From assembly GCA_905214525.1 (NCBI GenBank), contig CAJMMN010000001.1:152849-216848 (forward strand): a DNA stretch of 64,000 bases, written 5' to 3'. Below are positions 9,459 through 18,709 of this stretch, piece by piece (position 1 is the stretch's first letter; every line of letters begins with the position of its first letter). A model generated the notes under the pieces. It did not search any database and was not told the origin of the DNA. It saw nothing but the letters and a program-made list of their open reading frames with translations. The stretch is from an uncultured bacterium (GTDB lineage Bacteria > Actinomycetota > Coriobacteriia > Coriobacteriales > Coriobacteriaceae). Both the position numbers and the translations under genes were made by a program.

Positions 9459-10865
9459 ATGCCTCTTGCTGATGTCTTTAGCCTGCTCGTTTTGGGTCAG
9501 GGCAAATCCGGTCTCGATGTCGCCCGCTGGGCGCTGGCACATCCCGAGCGCGTAAGCGCCGTTACCGTGTATGGCGGCGGCACCTCTGAGCCCAATGACG
9601 CCACGCGTGCGCTCGAGGCTGCTGGTGCGTCGTTTGTCTATGGGACCGAACAGGTCGAGGGCGCCTATGACGTATGCGTGACGTGCCCGGGCATCTCGGA
9701 GTTCTCGGGCTTCTTTAAGGCCGGGCGCGAACATGCCGCTCAGATTATGGGTGAGCCCGAGTTTGCCTATCGCCTGTCGCCCGATAACTGGATTGCCATC
9801 ACGGGCACCAACGGCAAAACGACCACCACGTCGCTGACTGATTATCTGCTCAAGGCTGCCGGCGAGGCCAGCGTTGCTGTCGGCAACATCGGCGAGCCGC
9901 CGGTCAACGAGATTGACGGCCGAGCCCACAACGAGTGGTTTGTGGCTGAGCTCTCGAGCTATCAGATTGCTACGACCACCGAGCTCCACCCGCGCGTGGC
10001 GGTGCTGCTCAACATCACTCCCGACCACTTGGGCTGGCATAAGAGCCATAAGAACTACGCGCTTGCCAAGGTCAAACTGTTTGACAATATGGTCGATGAC
10101 GATCTGGCGGTTGTCGACGTCGAAGACGCCGGCATTCACGAGTTCGATGAGTACATCTACACGCCGGGTCGTCGCATCTGCAAGGTCGCTTTTGACGAGC
10201 CCGAGGGCGAGGATGCCGCCTTTGTGCGCGACGGCAAGATGGTCGTGCGCCTGAAGGGCGTCGAGACCCCGCTCATCGCTGCATCCGAGCTCAAGATCTC
10301 GGGCCATCACAATGTTATCAATGCCCTGTGCGCTGCCACGGCTGCCCTGGCAGTCGGTGCCGATGTCGATGGCGTCTGCCGCGGTCTGGCCTCGTTCCAG
10401 CCGCTCGAGCACCGCGTGGAGCCGTGTGGCGAGATTGACGGCGTGCGCTACGTCAACGATTCCAAGGCGACCAACACCGATGCGGTCGAGAAGGCACTGA
10501 CGGCATTTCCCGATGACGATGTGATCTTGCTGCTCGGCGGCCACGATAAGGGCACGCCGCTCACGGACTTCGCGCGCTTCATTATGGACAACGTGCGCTC
10601 GGTCGTCTGCTTTGGCGATGCGCGTGAGCGCTTCACCGCCGCTATGGACGAGGCCGATGTCGATGGCGATGTGGATATCGCCCAGGCGGATGACCTACGC
10701 GACGCCGTGGACGTCGCCCGTTCGCTGTCGAGCCGTGGTGACGTGATCTTACTTTCTCCTGCCTGCTCTTCGTTCGATGAGTTCTCGGGCTATGAGGAGC
10801 GCGGCCGCGTGTTTAAGGACTACGTGGCCCAGCTTGCCGCTGCAGCGAAATCACAAATGGAATAG
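9459..10865 (+). CDS. murD: UDP-MurNAc-L-Ala:D-Glu ligase MurD
   Basis: Cytoplasmic ligase adding D-glutamate to UDP-MurNAc-L-alanine. The 468 residues contain an N-terminal dinucleotide-like domain (LVLGQGKSGLDVARWAL), the P-loop motif AITGTNGKTTTTSL (about 110-123), the NITPDHLGWHKS segment and the C-terminal YVNDSKATNTDAVEKAL and LLLGGHDKG motifs that mark MurD. It follows mraY by nine bases with only a weak ribosome site, so coupling is likely. Confidence 0.96.
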   Translation: MPLADVFSLLVLGQGKSGLDVARWALAHPERVSAVTVYGGGTSEPNDATRALEAAGASFVYGTEQVEGAYDVCVTCPGISEFSGFFKAGREHAAQIMGEPEFAYRLSPDNWIAITGTNGKTTTTSLTDYLLKAAGEASVAVGNIGEPPVNEIDGRAHNEWFVAELSSYQIATTTELHPRVAVLLNITPDHLGWHKSHKNYALAKVKLFDNMVDDDLAVVDVEDAGIHEFDEYIYTPGRRICKVAFDEPEGEDAAFVRDGKMVVRLKGVETPLIAASELKISGHHNVINALCAATAALAVGADVDGVCRGLASFQPLEHRVEPCGEIDGVRYVNDSKATNTDAVEKALTAFPDDDVILLLGGHDKGTPLTDFARFIMDNVRSVVCFGDARERFTAAMDEADVDGDVDIAQADDLRDAVDVARSLSSRGDVILLSPACSSFDEFSGYEERGRVFKDYVAQLAAAAKSQME

Positions 10866-10873
10866 GGGTTGCG

Positions 10874-12394
10874 GTGAGAGAGGAGAGCCCCCGACAAGGT
10901 ATGAGGAGGCCCGACTCGGACCGTGCTTCCTCGCGGCGCATAACACCGCGTTCCGGCCGCGGCGGGCAGTCGTTTAGCGAACGCTATATTGCCGGCGTTC
11001 CCGCCCGTATCATGCGCCCCCGTTTGATATTCATGGCCTGCCTGTTTACTTTGGTGTGCTTTGGCCTGCTGATGGTGTACTCGGCGTCTTCGGTCGAGGC
11101 GCTGCACGAGAATGGCTCGGCGACGTTTTTTCTGGGTCGACAGGCCGCGTTTGCCGTGGTCGGTGTTCTGGCGCTGATTGCCATCGTGCGCGTTTTGCCG
11201 GACAGCTGGTTTGGGGAGGATGTGCTCAGGATCTTCCTTATCGGCATGATAGGGCTACTGCTTCTGGTGTTCTTGGTGGGCAGCGGCAGCCGTGGCGCCA
11301 CGCGCTGGCTCAACATCGCCGGTATTCAGTTCCAGCCTTCCGAGTTTTTAAAGCCATTTGCCATTGCGTATTCGGCCATCATGCTTGATCGCTTCTTTTC
11401 GCCCGGTGGCAACATCAACGAATTCCTTCGCAAGATGGGCATCTACCTGGGTATTTCGCTCTTTCTGATCTTTATCCAGCCCGATTTCGGTACTGTCCTG
11501 ATCATCCTGTTGACCCTTATGTGCATGGCGTTGTTTGCGGGTCTCGACCCCAGATTTATCATCGGCGTGCTAATCTTCGGCATTCTCGTGATCGTGATTG
11601 CGCTTGTCGCAGAGCCGTACCGTATGGTGCGTATTCAGGTTGCCTTGAACCCTTGGGCCGACGAGTATGGTGACGGCTATCAGGCCACGCTTGCCATCAT
11701 GGCCTTTGCCTCGGGCGGTCTGTTCGGCCGTGGCATCGGCAACTCAACCATGAAGTACTCGTATCTGCCCGAGGCGCACAATGACTACATCCTGGCCATC
11801 ATTGGCGAGGAAGTCGGTTTTGTCGGAACCGTGCTGTTCTTCTTGGTGTTTGCGATGCTGATCTACTCGGCGTTTCGCATTGCCGAGCAGGCGACCGATC
11901 GTCGGGGCGCGCTCATGGCGTCTGGCTCCGCGGTCATTCTCGCGGTGCAGTTTTTGATTAACGCGCTTGGCATCCTCAACGTGTTTCCCATGACGGGCAA
12001 ACCGTTGCCGTTTATTAGCTACGGCGGTTCGTCGATTATCGTGTCGCTCATGCTTGCCGGGTTGATCCTGCGCGTTTCGTACGAGAGCGCCCGCCGCGAT
12101 GAGTACGCCCGCCGCCGTGAGAGCTTTGCCGTTATGGACGAGAGCACCGCCGGCGTGGCCCATGTGCGCGGTGAACGACCTTCGCGTAGTGGCTTTACCG
12201 TTCTGGATGGTTCTGCATCCGAGCCGGCAGCTCGTCCACGCCCGCGAACGGCTCCGCAAGGTCGTCCGCAGCGCCCCTGCTCTCGCAACGCGGGCGGCGG
12301 ATATAATCGAATCGATTTGAACTCGGACCCGTCGGCGCGTTTGCGCACCGACGACCAGGGACCGCGTGTACGAAGGGACTACCATGACCGATAA
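10874..12394 (+). CDS. ftsW: Lipid II polymerase FtsW
   Basis: SEDS-family glycosyltransferase that polymerises septal glycan with FtsI. From GTG 10874 the product is 506 residues: a basic N-terminal tail of about 45 residues, roughly ten membrane helices, and a long Arg/Ser-rich cytoplasmic tail (about the last 95 residues) typical of actinobacterial FtsW. Family landmarks are MVYSASSVEA, the GATRWLNI loop, FQPSEFLKPF, LPEAHNDYILAIIGEE and the C-terminal PFISYGGSS. It overlaps murG by 11 bp. Position inside dcw favours FtsW over RodA. Confidence 0.95.
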   Translation: MREESPRQGMRRPDSDRASSRRITPRSGRGGQSFSERYIAGVPARIMRPRLIFMACLFTLVCFGLLMVYSASSVEALHENGSATFFLGRQAAFAVVGVLALIAIVRVLPDSWFGEDVLRIFLIGMIGLLLLVFLVGSGSRGATRWLNIAGIQFQPSEFLKPFAIAYSAIMLDRFFSPGGNINEFLRKMGIYLGISLFLIFIQPDFGTVLIILLTLMCMALFAGLDPRFIIGVLIFGILVIVIALVAEPYRMVRIQVALNPWADEYGDGYQATLAIMAFASGGLFGRGIGNSTMKYSYLPEAHNDYILAIIGEEVGFVGTVLFFLVFAMLIYSAFRIAEQATDRRGALMASGSAVILAVQFLINALGILNVFPMTGKPLPFISYGGSSIIVSLMLAGLILRVSYESARRDEYARRRESFAVMDESTAGVAHVRGERPSRSGFTVLDGSASEPAARPRPRTAPQGRPQRPCSRNAGGGYNRIDLNSDPSARLRTDDQGPRVRRDYHDR

Positions 12395-13499
12395 GATGAC
12401 CGTTGCTATTGCAGCCGGCGGCACGGCAGGGCATATCAACCCCGCGCTCGCCTTGGCCGAAGAGCTGCGTGACCGTGGCCACCACGTTGTGTTCGTGGGC
12501 CAGTCGCGCAAGCTCGAGGGTCGTCTGGTCCCCGAGGCTGGGTTTGATTTTGTGCCCATTACGGTTACGGGCTTCGACCGCTCCCGTCCTTGGACGGCGC
12601 TGACCTCGCTGTGGCGTGTCAACAAGGCCAAGCGTGCGCTCGCCAGTCATTTCTCAAAGGTCGGCAAGCCCGATGCCGCCATCGGTTTTGGTGCCTATGT
12701 CGAGGTTCCGTTGCTGGGGTGGTGCAAGGGCGCAGGCGTTCCGTATCTGCTGCATGAGCAGAACTCTGTTCCGGGCCTGGCCAACAAGATGATGAACTCC
12801 CACGCCGCTCGCGTGTGCATCTCGGTGCCGGCAGCGCGTTCGGTCTTTGAGCGCGAAGGTGACCCTGACCACGTGCTCATGACCGGCAACCCCGTACGTC
12901 GCTCGGTGATCGAGGGCGATCGCGCTCGCGGCCGCAAGGCACTTGGCGTTCCCGAGGACGCTACGCTGCTGCTCGTCTTTGGCGGTTCACTTGGCGCCCA
13001 GCACCTCAACGAGCGCGTGGCTTCGCTCAAAAACGAGCTGCTTTCGCGCAAGAACCTCTATGTGTTGCATTCGACGGGTGCCGACGGCTTTGAGGAGACC
13101 GAGCGCGCTTTGGCGCTGACGCCCGAGGAGGCGAAGCGTTACCGCGTCCAGCCTTACATCGACAACATGGGCGACATGCTGGCTGCTGCCGATTTGGTGC
13201 TATCGCGTTCGGGCGCATCGAGCGTGGCCGAGATCGCTGCGCTCGCCGTGCCCTCGGTGCTCGTGCCGTACCCGCATGCGACGGCCGACCACCAAACCAC
13301 CAATGCCCGTTATCTGGTCGACGCCGGGGCCGGCGTGCTCTGTGCCGATGCCGATATCGACGGTTCTGCCTTTGCCGATGAGCTGCTGCACCTGGTCGAT
13401 GACGCGGCGGCACGCGACGCCATGCGTCAGGCGGCGCGTGGTCTGGCTCAGGATAGGGCCGCCGCTCTTCTGGCGGATGCGGTAGAGGGTTTGCGTTAG
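12384..13499 (+). CDS. murG: Lipid II synthase MurG
   Basis: Peripheral membrane glycosyltransferase that adds GlcNAc to lipid I. From ATG 12384 the protein has 371 residues with the G loop GGTAGHINPALALAE near the N-terminus, GFGAYVEVPLL, HEQNSVPGLANK, a second G-rich loop LLVFGGSLGAQHLNE mid-protein and the acceptor region RSGASSVAEIAAL. The chosen start follows GAAGGG and lies inside the end of ftsW; a GTG at 12366 in the same frame would add six residues. Confidence 0.95.
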   Translation: MTDKMTVAIAAGGTAGHINPALALAEELRDRGHHVVFVGQSRKLEGRLVPEAGFDFVPITVTGFDRSRPWTALTSLWRVNKAKRALASHFSKVGKPDAAIGFGAYVEVPLLGWCKGAGVPYLLHEQNSVPGLANKMMNSHAARVCISVPAARSVFEREGDPDHVLMTGNPVRRSVIEGDRARGRKALGVPEDATLLLVFGGSLGAQHLNERVASLKNELLSRKNLYVLHSTGADGFEETERALALTPEEAKRYRVQPYIDNMGDMLAAADLVLSRSGASSVAEIAALAVPSVLVPYPHATADHQTTNARYLVDAGAGVLCADADIDGSAFADELLHLVDDAAARDAMRQAARGLAQDRAAALLADAVEGLR

Positions 13500-13596
13500 T
13501 TAGACGGGATATCGTCGGTCGCCCTCGCGCTGATGCGGTAGGTGCGGTACAGTTAACGGGTTACAGGCAGTGTTTACGCAAGGAGTACACGAGCAC

Positions 13597-15015
13597 ATGG
13601 CTGATTCCCAGACTGCAACCTCCGCGCCCGAGTTTAAGAGCGCCCACTTTATCGGTATCGGCGGCGCCGGCATGAGCGGCATCGCCCTCGTTCTGCACGA
13701 GCGCGGTTATGCCGTTACCGGCTCCGACCTTAAGACGTCACGTTATATCCGCCAGCTTACCCGCGCTGGTGTGAAGGTGCATGTGGGCCATGAGGCCGCC
13801 ACGATCGACGAGGTCAAGCCCGACGTGGTTGTTGTGTCCACCGCTATTCCGGAGTCCAACCCTGAACTCGTGCGCGCTCGCGAGCTGGGTATTCCCGTGT
13901 GGCCCCGTGCCAAGATGCTCTCTGCTTTGGGCCACGGCTACACCACCGTCGCTGTTGCCGGCACGCATGGCAAGACCACCACGTCTTCGATGTGCGCCAC
14001 CATGCTCGACCGCATGGGTCTGGATCCGAGCTTCTTGATCGGCGGCATCGTCGAGGGCTATGACACGAACGGCAAGAACGGCTCGGGCGACTACTTTGTC
14101 GCCGAGGCCGACGAGTCCGACAGCTCCTTCCTGTTCCTGAACCCCAACGTGGTCATTGTGACCAACGTCGAGGCCGACCACCTCGATCACTACTCGGGTA
14201 TCGAGGAGATCGAGGCAACTTTCGCCAAATTCATGAGCCTGGTGGGCGAGGACGGCACCGTCATCGTCTGCGGCGAGGACCCGCATCTGGTCGAGCTCGC
14301 CAAGTCGACGGGCCGTCACGTGCTTTCCTACGGCTTTGCCGAGAGCAACGACATCGTCTGCGTGCACCCGGATGTCAAGGGCATCCAGAGTGACTTTATC
14401 GTTCGCTTTGAGGACGGCACTGAGCACGCTGTGGAGATCAAGAGCAACCCCGGTCGCCACAACATGCTCAACGCCACGGCGGTGCTCACCGTCGCCCATG
14501 TCCTGGGCCTTGACATCGACGCCGCCGCCAAGGCGCTCTCGAGCTTTGAGGGCGTCCGCCGTCGCTTTACCCACGTGGGCGATATCGATGGCATCACCGT
14601 GGTCGATGATTACGGCCATCACCCCACCGAGATCAAGGCGACGCTTGCTGCCGCTTCCTCGCTGGGCTACAAGCACGTCGATGTCGTGTTCCAGCCGCAC
14701 CGCTATTCGCGCCTGCAGGCCCTGTGCGACGACTTTGCCGATGCATTTGCCAATGCCGATAAACTGCTGCTGATTGATGTGTTCTCGGCTGGCGAGATGC
14801 CCATTCCGGGTGTCACCTCTAAGATGCTCGCCGATACCGTGCGCGCCAAGCATCCTGGCAAGGAGGTCGTGTACTGCTCCAGCCGTCTTGAGCTCAATCA
14901 GGAGCTCGAGCAGATGGTGGGCGAGGGCGACCTGCTGCTCACCATGGGTGCCGGCGACGTTACGACCGTCGGTCCCGAGTTCATTGAGTATCTGACTGCC
15001 AAGAAAGACGCTTAA
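13597..15015 (+). CDS. murC: UDP-MurNAc:L-Ala ligase MurC
   Basis: First amino acid ligase of peptidoglycan synthesis. From ATG 13597 (AAGGAG 11 bases upstream) the product is 472 residues with the N-terminal Rossmann motif HFIGIGGAGMSGIA, the P-loop VAGTHGKTTTSSM (about 125-137), EADESDSSFL, NVEADHLDHY and the C-terminal VVDDYGHHPTEIKATL with FQPHRYSRL. A gap of about 100 bp after murG may hold a secondary promoter, but I could not place one. MurB begins five bases after the murC stop. Confidence 0.97.
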   Translation: MADSQTATSAPEFKSAHFIGIGGAGMSGIALVLHERGYAVTGSDLKTSRYIRQLTRAGVKVHVGHEAATIDEVKPDVVVVSTAIPESNPELVRARELGIPVWPRAKMLSALGHGYTTVAVAGTHGKTTTSSMCATMLDRMGLDPSFLIGGIVEGYDTNGKNGSGDYFVAEADESDSSFLFLNPNVVIVTNVEADHLDHYSGIEEIEATFAKFMSLVGEDGTVIVCGEDPHLVELAKSTGRHVLSYGFAESNDIVCVHPDVKGIQSDFIVRFEDGTEHAVEIKSNPGRHNMLNATAVLTVAHVLGLDIDAAAKALSSFEGVRRRFTHVGDIDGITVVDDYGHHPTEIKATLAAASSLGYKHVDVVFQPHRYSRLQALCDDFADAFANADKLLLIDVFSAGEMPIPGVTSKMLADTVRAKHPGKEVVYCSSRLELNQELEQMVGEGDLLLTMGAGDVTTVGPEFIEYLTAKKDA

Positions 15016-15020
15016 GTCTA

Positions 15021-15932
15021 ATGGGTCTGTTTAACGCCGTCATGGCGCTCTCGGGCATGATCGACACGGATGTGATCGAGGACGAGCGCCTTGCGCGTCA
15101 TACGAGCTATCGTATCGGCGGCAAGGCCGACCTCTTTGTGACGTGCCATAGCTATCATGCCCTCCGCCGCGCCGTGGCGGTGCTCGATCGCGAGCAGGTG
15201 CCGTGGGTCATCATCGGCAAGGGCTCCAATCTGCTGGTTGCCGATGGCGGTTATCGCGGTGCCGTCATTTCGCTCGGACGTGAGTTTCAGCGCACGGTTG
15301 TTGCCGATGACGGTTGTACGCTGACGGTCGGTGCGGGCGTGATGTTTGCGCGCCTGGTCAACGATGCCCTGTCGCGTAGCCTCTCGGGCCTTGAGTTTGC
15401 CGTTGGCATTCCTGGTTCGGTCGGCGGTGCGATATCCATGAATGCCGGCACACGGACCGAGTGGATTGGCTCGCTGGTTGAGGATGTCGTAACGTTTGAC
15501 CCGGCATCCGGTATCAAGCATTATGCGGGGTCCGAGATCACTTGGGACTACCGCGAATGTAGCCTTCCCCGCAATGAGATCATCCTCGAGTGCGTGTTCA
15601 AGCTTAAACCGGCGCCCAAGGCCGACATTCGCGAGCGCATGGAGCGGTACCTTACAAGGCGCAAGCGTACGCAGCCCATGGGTCGCGCATCCTGCGGGTC
15701 TGTCTTTCGCAACCCGCCCGATGCGAGTGTGGGCAAGCTTATCGAGGATTGTGGATTAAAGGGTTTTTCGATTGGCGGCGCGGAAGTTTCGCCCGTTCAC
15801 GCTAATTTTATCGTTAATAACGGAACTGCCTCGGCCGATGACGTTGCCGCGGTTATTAGACATGTGCACGGAAAGGTGAGGGAGGCGTATGGCATCGAGC
15901 TCAGACCGGAAGTTAAATTCCTCGGCTTCTAG
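15021..15932 (+). CDS. murB: UDP-N-acetylenolpyruvoylglucosamine reductase MurB
   Basis: FAD/NADPH-dependent reductase that completes UDP-MurNAc. The 303-residue protein is the short (type II) form: an FAD-binding domain with TSYRIGGKADL, VIIGKGSNLLVADGG and GIPGSVGGAISMNAG, then the substrate domain with QPMGRASCGSVFRNPP, whose Ser acts as proton donor. The last 44 bases overlap ftsQ in another frame, a longer overlap than elsewhere in the cluster. Confidence 0.96.
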   Translation: MGLFNAVMALSGMIDTDVIEDERLARHTSYRIGGKADLFVTCHSYHALRRAVAVLDREQVPWVIIGKGSNLLVADGGYRGAVISLGREFQRTVVADDGCTLTVGAGVMFARLVNDALSRSLSGLEFAVGIPGSVGGAISMNAGTRTEWIGSLVEDVVTFDPASGIKHYAGSEITWDYRECSLPRNEIILECVFKLKPAPKADIRERMERYLTRRKRTQPMGRASCGSVFRNPPDASVGKLIEDCGLKGFSIGGAEVSPVHANFIVNNGTASADDVAAVIRHVHGKVREAYGIELRPEVKFLGF

Positions 15933-17145
15933 AGCATCGAAACCCACCTTCCGCCGCGCCGGAGGGCGTTCCGGCGCGCCTGCCAAACCTCAACGCAATA
16001 CCGTCGCGCACTCTAAGTCTGTCGGGTATGCTCGACAGACCAGTCGTCCGGTCGTCGGCTCGCAGCTCGGTAATCGTCCGGCCGCAAAAAAGTCCTCGCG
16101 TCCCTCGATGACGTCAAAGCCTGTTATGGGCGCCAAGCCTGCCCGTCCCATGGCGGCTCCCAAGCCCTCGACGGGAACTAAAGCGGCGCGTCCAGGTCGC
16201 ACGCTGGGCGCATCGAAACCGCGCTCGCTGACATCGGTGCCGGCTACCGCCAAGAAGCCTTCGAGTAAAAAAGGTTTCAACCCGTTATCTTCACTTGGAG
16301 CGATGGCAAATAAAACATCAGACGCCGCTTCTGTCGTTGCGGGCAAAGGCAAAATCGTGGGCGGCGTTCTGGCCGTCTTGGTCGTGCTCGTCGTCGTTGC
16401 CATCGTGGTGATCAACTCTGGATTGTTTACCGCCACTGATATTCAGATTCAAGGCAGCGAGCATGTGACGAAGCACGATGCTATCCAGCTGATCGATTTG
16501 CCCGAGGGAACGTCGCTTTTTAACGTCGATCCCGACCAGATTACCGAGGACCTCAAGCAGAACCCGTGGGTCTCGGGCGTGGATGTCCAGCGTCAGTTTC
16601 CGCATACGCTCATCATTACGCCGATGGAGCGCAAGGTCATCGCAATTGCCTATATCAGCTCCGATGACCTTGCCTGGGCCATCGGGGATGATGACACTTG
16701 GATCGCCCCACTGTCGACGTCGGTCGAAGTGGACGACCAGGGCAACGTCATCACGACAGGGCAGGGTTCAAATACCTTGACCGGAATCGATGCCGCGCTG
16801 GCGCTCGCTAAGCATTATGGCGCGGTGCTGTTGACTGATGTCTCGGCGGATGTCGCTCCGGTTTCCGGCCAGGCGGTGAGCTCCAAGGCCGTTAAGGCCG
16901 GCCTGGATTATGTGCGTGGTTTTTCGAGCGAGTTCTTGGGACAAGTCAAGGATATTTCCACGCCTTCGGTCGAAGCCATCTCGGCAAACCTCAATAACGG
17001 CATTGAGGTGTCGCTGGGCGATTCGGACGATATCGCCAAGAAGGAACGCGTAGTCACCAAGTTGCTTTCGCAGGTAGAGGGCGTAACGTATATCAATGTG
17101 CGCTCTCCGGGCAACTACACATTTAGGAATGCTCCGACCTCGTAG
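15889..17145 (+). CDS. ftsQ: Cell division protein FtsQ with long basic tail
   Basis: Bitopic divisome protein linking early and late division proteins. The 418 residues consist of an unusually long cytoplasmic tail rich in Lys, Arg, Ser, Pro and Ala (about 1-150, with repeated SKP/KPAR-type units), a membrane helix at about 156-176, a POTRA domain (about 183-255, IQIQGSEHVTKHDAIQLI onward) and a FtsQ/DivIB domain to the end. The start ATG 15889 follows GGAGGCGT inside murB. The tail is predicted disordered by composition; its role is unknown. No ftsA follows. Confidence 0.88.
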   Translation: MASSSDRKLNSSASRASKPTFRRAGGRSGAPAKPQRNTVAHSKSVGYARQTSRPVVGSQLGNRPAAKKSSRPSMTSKPVMGAKPARPMAAPKPSTGTKAARPGRTLGASKPRSLTSVPATAKKPSSKKGFNPLSSLGAMANKTSDAASVVAGKGKIVGGVLAVLVVLVVVAIVVINSGLFTATDIQIQGSEHVTKHDAIQLIDLPEGTSLFNVDPDQITEDLKQNPWVSGVDVQRQFPHTLIITPMERKVIAIAYISSDDLAWAIGDDDTWIAPLSTSVEVDDQGNVITTGQGSNTLTGIDAALALAKHYGAVLLTDVSADVAPVSGQAVSSKAVKAGLDYVRGFSSEFLGQVKDISTPSVEAISANLNNGIEVSLGDSDDIAKKERVVTKLLSQVEGVTYINVRSPGNYTFRNAPTS

Positions 17146-17261
17146 CGCTGGTTGATGCTTTGTTGAGGGGCCATACCACGCCGTTTATCTGGTTTGTTTG
17201 GTTTTCACGGTCAATTATTTGACTGATGCGTTCATAATGTGCAAACATAATACGGTTTACC

Positions 17262-17292
17262 TTTGCATTTACTTTCAACCTGAAGGTTAATG
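17262..17292 (+). promoter_or_regulatory. ftsZ promoter region with MerR-like motif
   Basis: The 199-bp gap before ftsZ contains TTGCAT (17263) and a GTTAAT hexamer (17286) 17 bp apart. Between and overlapping them sits TCAACCTGAAGGTT (17275-17288), a near copy of the motif upstream of mraZ; its inner AACCT/AGGTT arms form a dyad. A regulator sitting between -35 and -10 is the classic MerR arrangement. The promoter call is tentative. Confidence 0.4.
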
Positions 17293-17344
17293 TGCGCAGG
17301 GGTCGACCCATGCTATGGCTATAACCTTTGTTCGGAGGACCGAC

Positions 17345-18499
17345 ATGCACGAGACAGAGATCAACAACTACCTTGCCGTCATTAAGGTGGTCGGCGTCGG
17401 CGGCGGCGGTACCAACGCGGTCAATCGAATGATCGAAGAGGGCATCCGCGGCGTCGAGTTTGTTGCCATCAACACCGATGCTCAGGCACTCGCGATCTCT
17501 GATGCCGATATCAAGGTGCACATCGGCACCGACCTCACCCGCGGCCTGGGCGCCGGCGCCAACCCCGAGGTTGGCCGCAAGGCTGCCGATGAGTCCCGCG
17601 ACGACATTGCCGAGGCGCTCGCTGGCGCCGACATGGTGTTCATCACCTGCGGCGAGGGCGGTGGCACCGGTACCGGCGCCGCTCCCATCGTTGCCGATAT
17701 CGCGATGAACGAGGTCGGCGCACTGACCGTCGCCGTCGTGACCAAGCCCTTCACCTTCGAGGGCCGCAAGCGCAAGAAGAGCGCCGAGGAGGGCATCAAG
17801 ACCCTCTCCGATTGCGTCGATACCATGATCGTCATCCCTAACGATAAGCTGCTCGACATCGCCGAGAAGAAGACCACCATGCTCGAGGCCTTCGCGATTG
17901 CCGATGGCGTCCTTTCCCAGGGCACCCAGGGCATCACCGACCTCATCACCGTCCCCGGTATCATCAACCTGGACTTCGCCGATGTTAAGACCATCATGAA
18001 GCAGGCCGGTACCGCCATGATGGGTATCGGTACTTCTTCTGGGGATACCCGTGCCGTCGACGCTGCCCAGCAGGCCATCTCCAGCCCGCTGCTCGAGAGC
18101 TCCATCGATGGTGCCACGCGCGTGCTGCTCTCCATCGCCGGTTCCAAGGACCTGGGCATCCAGGAGATCAGCGACGCCGCCGACGTTGTCGCCAACGCCG
18201 TCGACCCCGAGGCGAACATCATCTTCGGTACCGTTGTCGACGAGTCCCTGGGCGATCAGGTGCGTATCACCGTCATCGCTACGGGCTTCTCCGACTCCAA
18301 CGTCAACCGTCAGGATGAGCTCTTTGCTGCTCAGCAGTCTCAGAGCAAGGCTGCTGCCTCCGCTGAGCCGCAGCGCACCGCTCCGGCTGCCAGTCCGGCT
18401 CAGGCCGCTCCGACCCGCAACGTCGGTGGTACCGAGCTGCCCAACTTTGGCAACGACCAGTTCGAGCTTCCCGACTTCCTGAAGCGCGGTAGCTTCTAG
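17345..18499 (+). CDS. ftsZ: Cell division GTPase FtsZ
   Basis: Tubulin-like GTPase that forms the Z ring. From ATG 17345 (GGAGGA seven bases upstream) the protein has 384 residues. The GTPase domain shows [15 protein letters not shown] and the tubulin signature [10 protein letters not shown] (about 104-113); the C-terminal domain is followed by an Ala/Gln/Pro linker (about 330-360) and a terminal peptide DFLKRGSF that matches the SepF/partner-binding tail. It has its own upstream gap of about 200 bp with a likely promoter, and a terminator after it. Confidence 0.98.
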   Translation: MHETEINNYLAVIKVVGVGGGGTNAVNRMIEEGIRGVEFVAINTDAQALAISDADIKVHIGTDLTRGLGAGANPEVGRKAADESRDDIAEALAGADMVFITCGEGGGTGTGAAPIVADIAMNEVGALTVAVVTKPFTFEGRKRKKSAEEGIKTLSDCVDTMIVIPNDKLLDIAEKKTTMLEAFAIADGVLSQGTQGITDLITVPGIINLDFADVKTIMKQAGTAMMGIGTSSGDTRAVDAAQQAISSPLLESSIDGATRVLLSIAGSKDLGIQEISDAADVVANAVDPEANIIFGTVVDESLGDQVRITVIATGFSDSNVNRQDELFAAQQSQSKAAASAEPQRTAPAASPAQAAPTRNVGGTELPNFGNDQFELPDFLKRGSF

Positions 18500-18521
18500 T
18501 TCGTTTTTCTCAACGACCTGC

Positions 18522-18555
18522 ACGGGGTGTGTCCATTTGGATGCACCCCGTTTTG
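18522..18555 (+). terminator. Terminator after ftsZ
   Basis: A 13-bp stem (ACGGGGTGTGTCC with GGATGCACCCCGT, one imperfect pair, loop ATTT) is followed by TTTTG. It ends the dcw transcript. Confidence 0.8.
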
Positions 18556-18588
18556 TTTCTCGTTTGTAAACGAAAGCCTCCAATCTCC

Positions 18589-18606
18589 TTACGTTCCCTT
18601 TACGTT
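18589..18606 (+). promoter_or_regulatory. Candidate Pho box upstream of pgeF-pst
   Basis: TTACGTT occurs at 18589 and 18600, an 11-bp period. PhoB/PhoP operators are direct repeats with this period, and the operon downstream encodes Pst and PhoU. The half-site differs from the Streptomyces and E. coli consensus, so this is inference from spacing and context. Confidence 0.35.
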
Positions 18607-18709
18607 TGGTCCCTACCGCTGCGGGTATCCTTTTAAGGAAGTATGACAGCCGTATAAACGCGGACTGCGCGGCGACGCCGCGGTACTTGTGTTATTAGGA
18701 GGCTTTAGT

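Noticed and set aside
8793..10544. Long open antisense frame (583 codons) over mraY-murD
   Set aside because: It lies wholly opposite well-conserved genes, has no recognisable domain and reflects codon bias of high-GC genes. The same applies to other long antisense frames, such as 4985-6748, 6879-8777 and 38459-40399.
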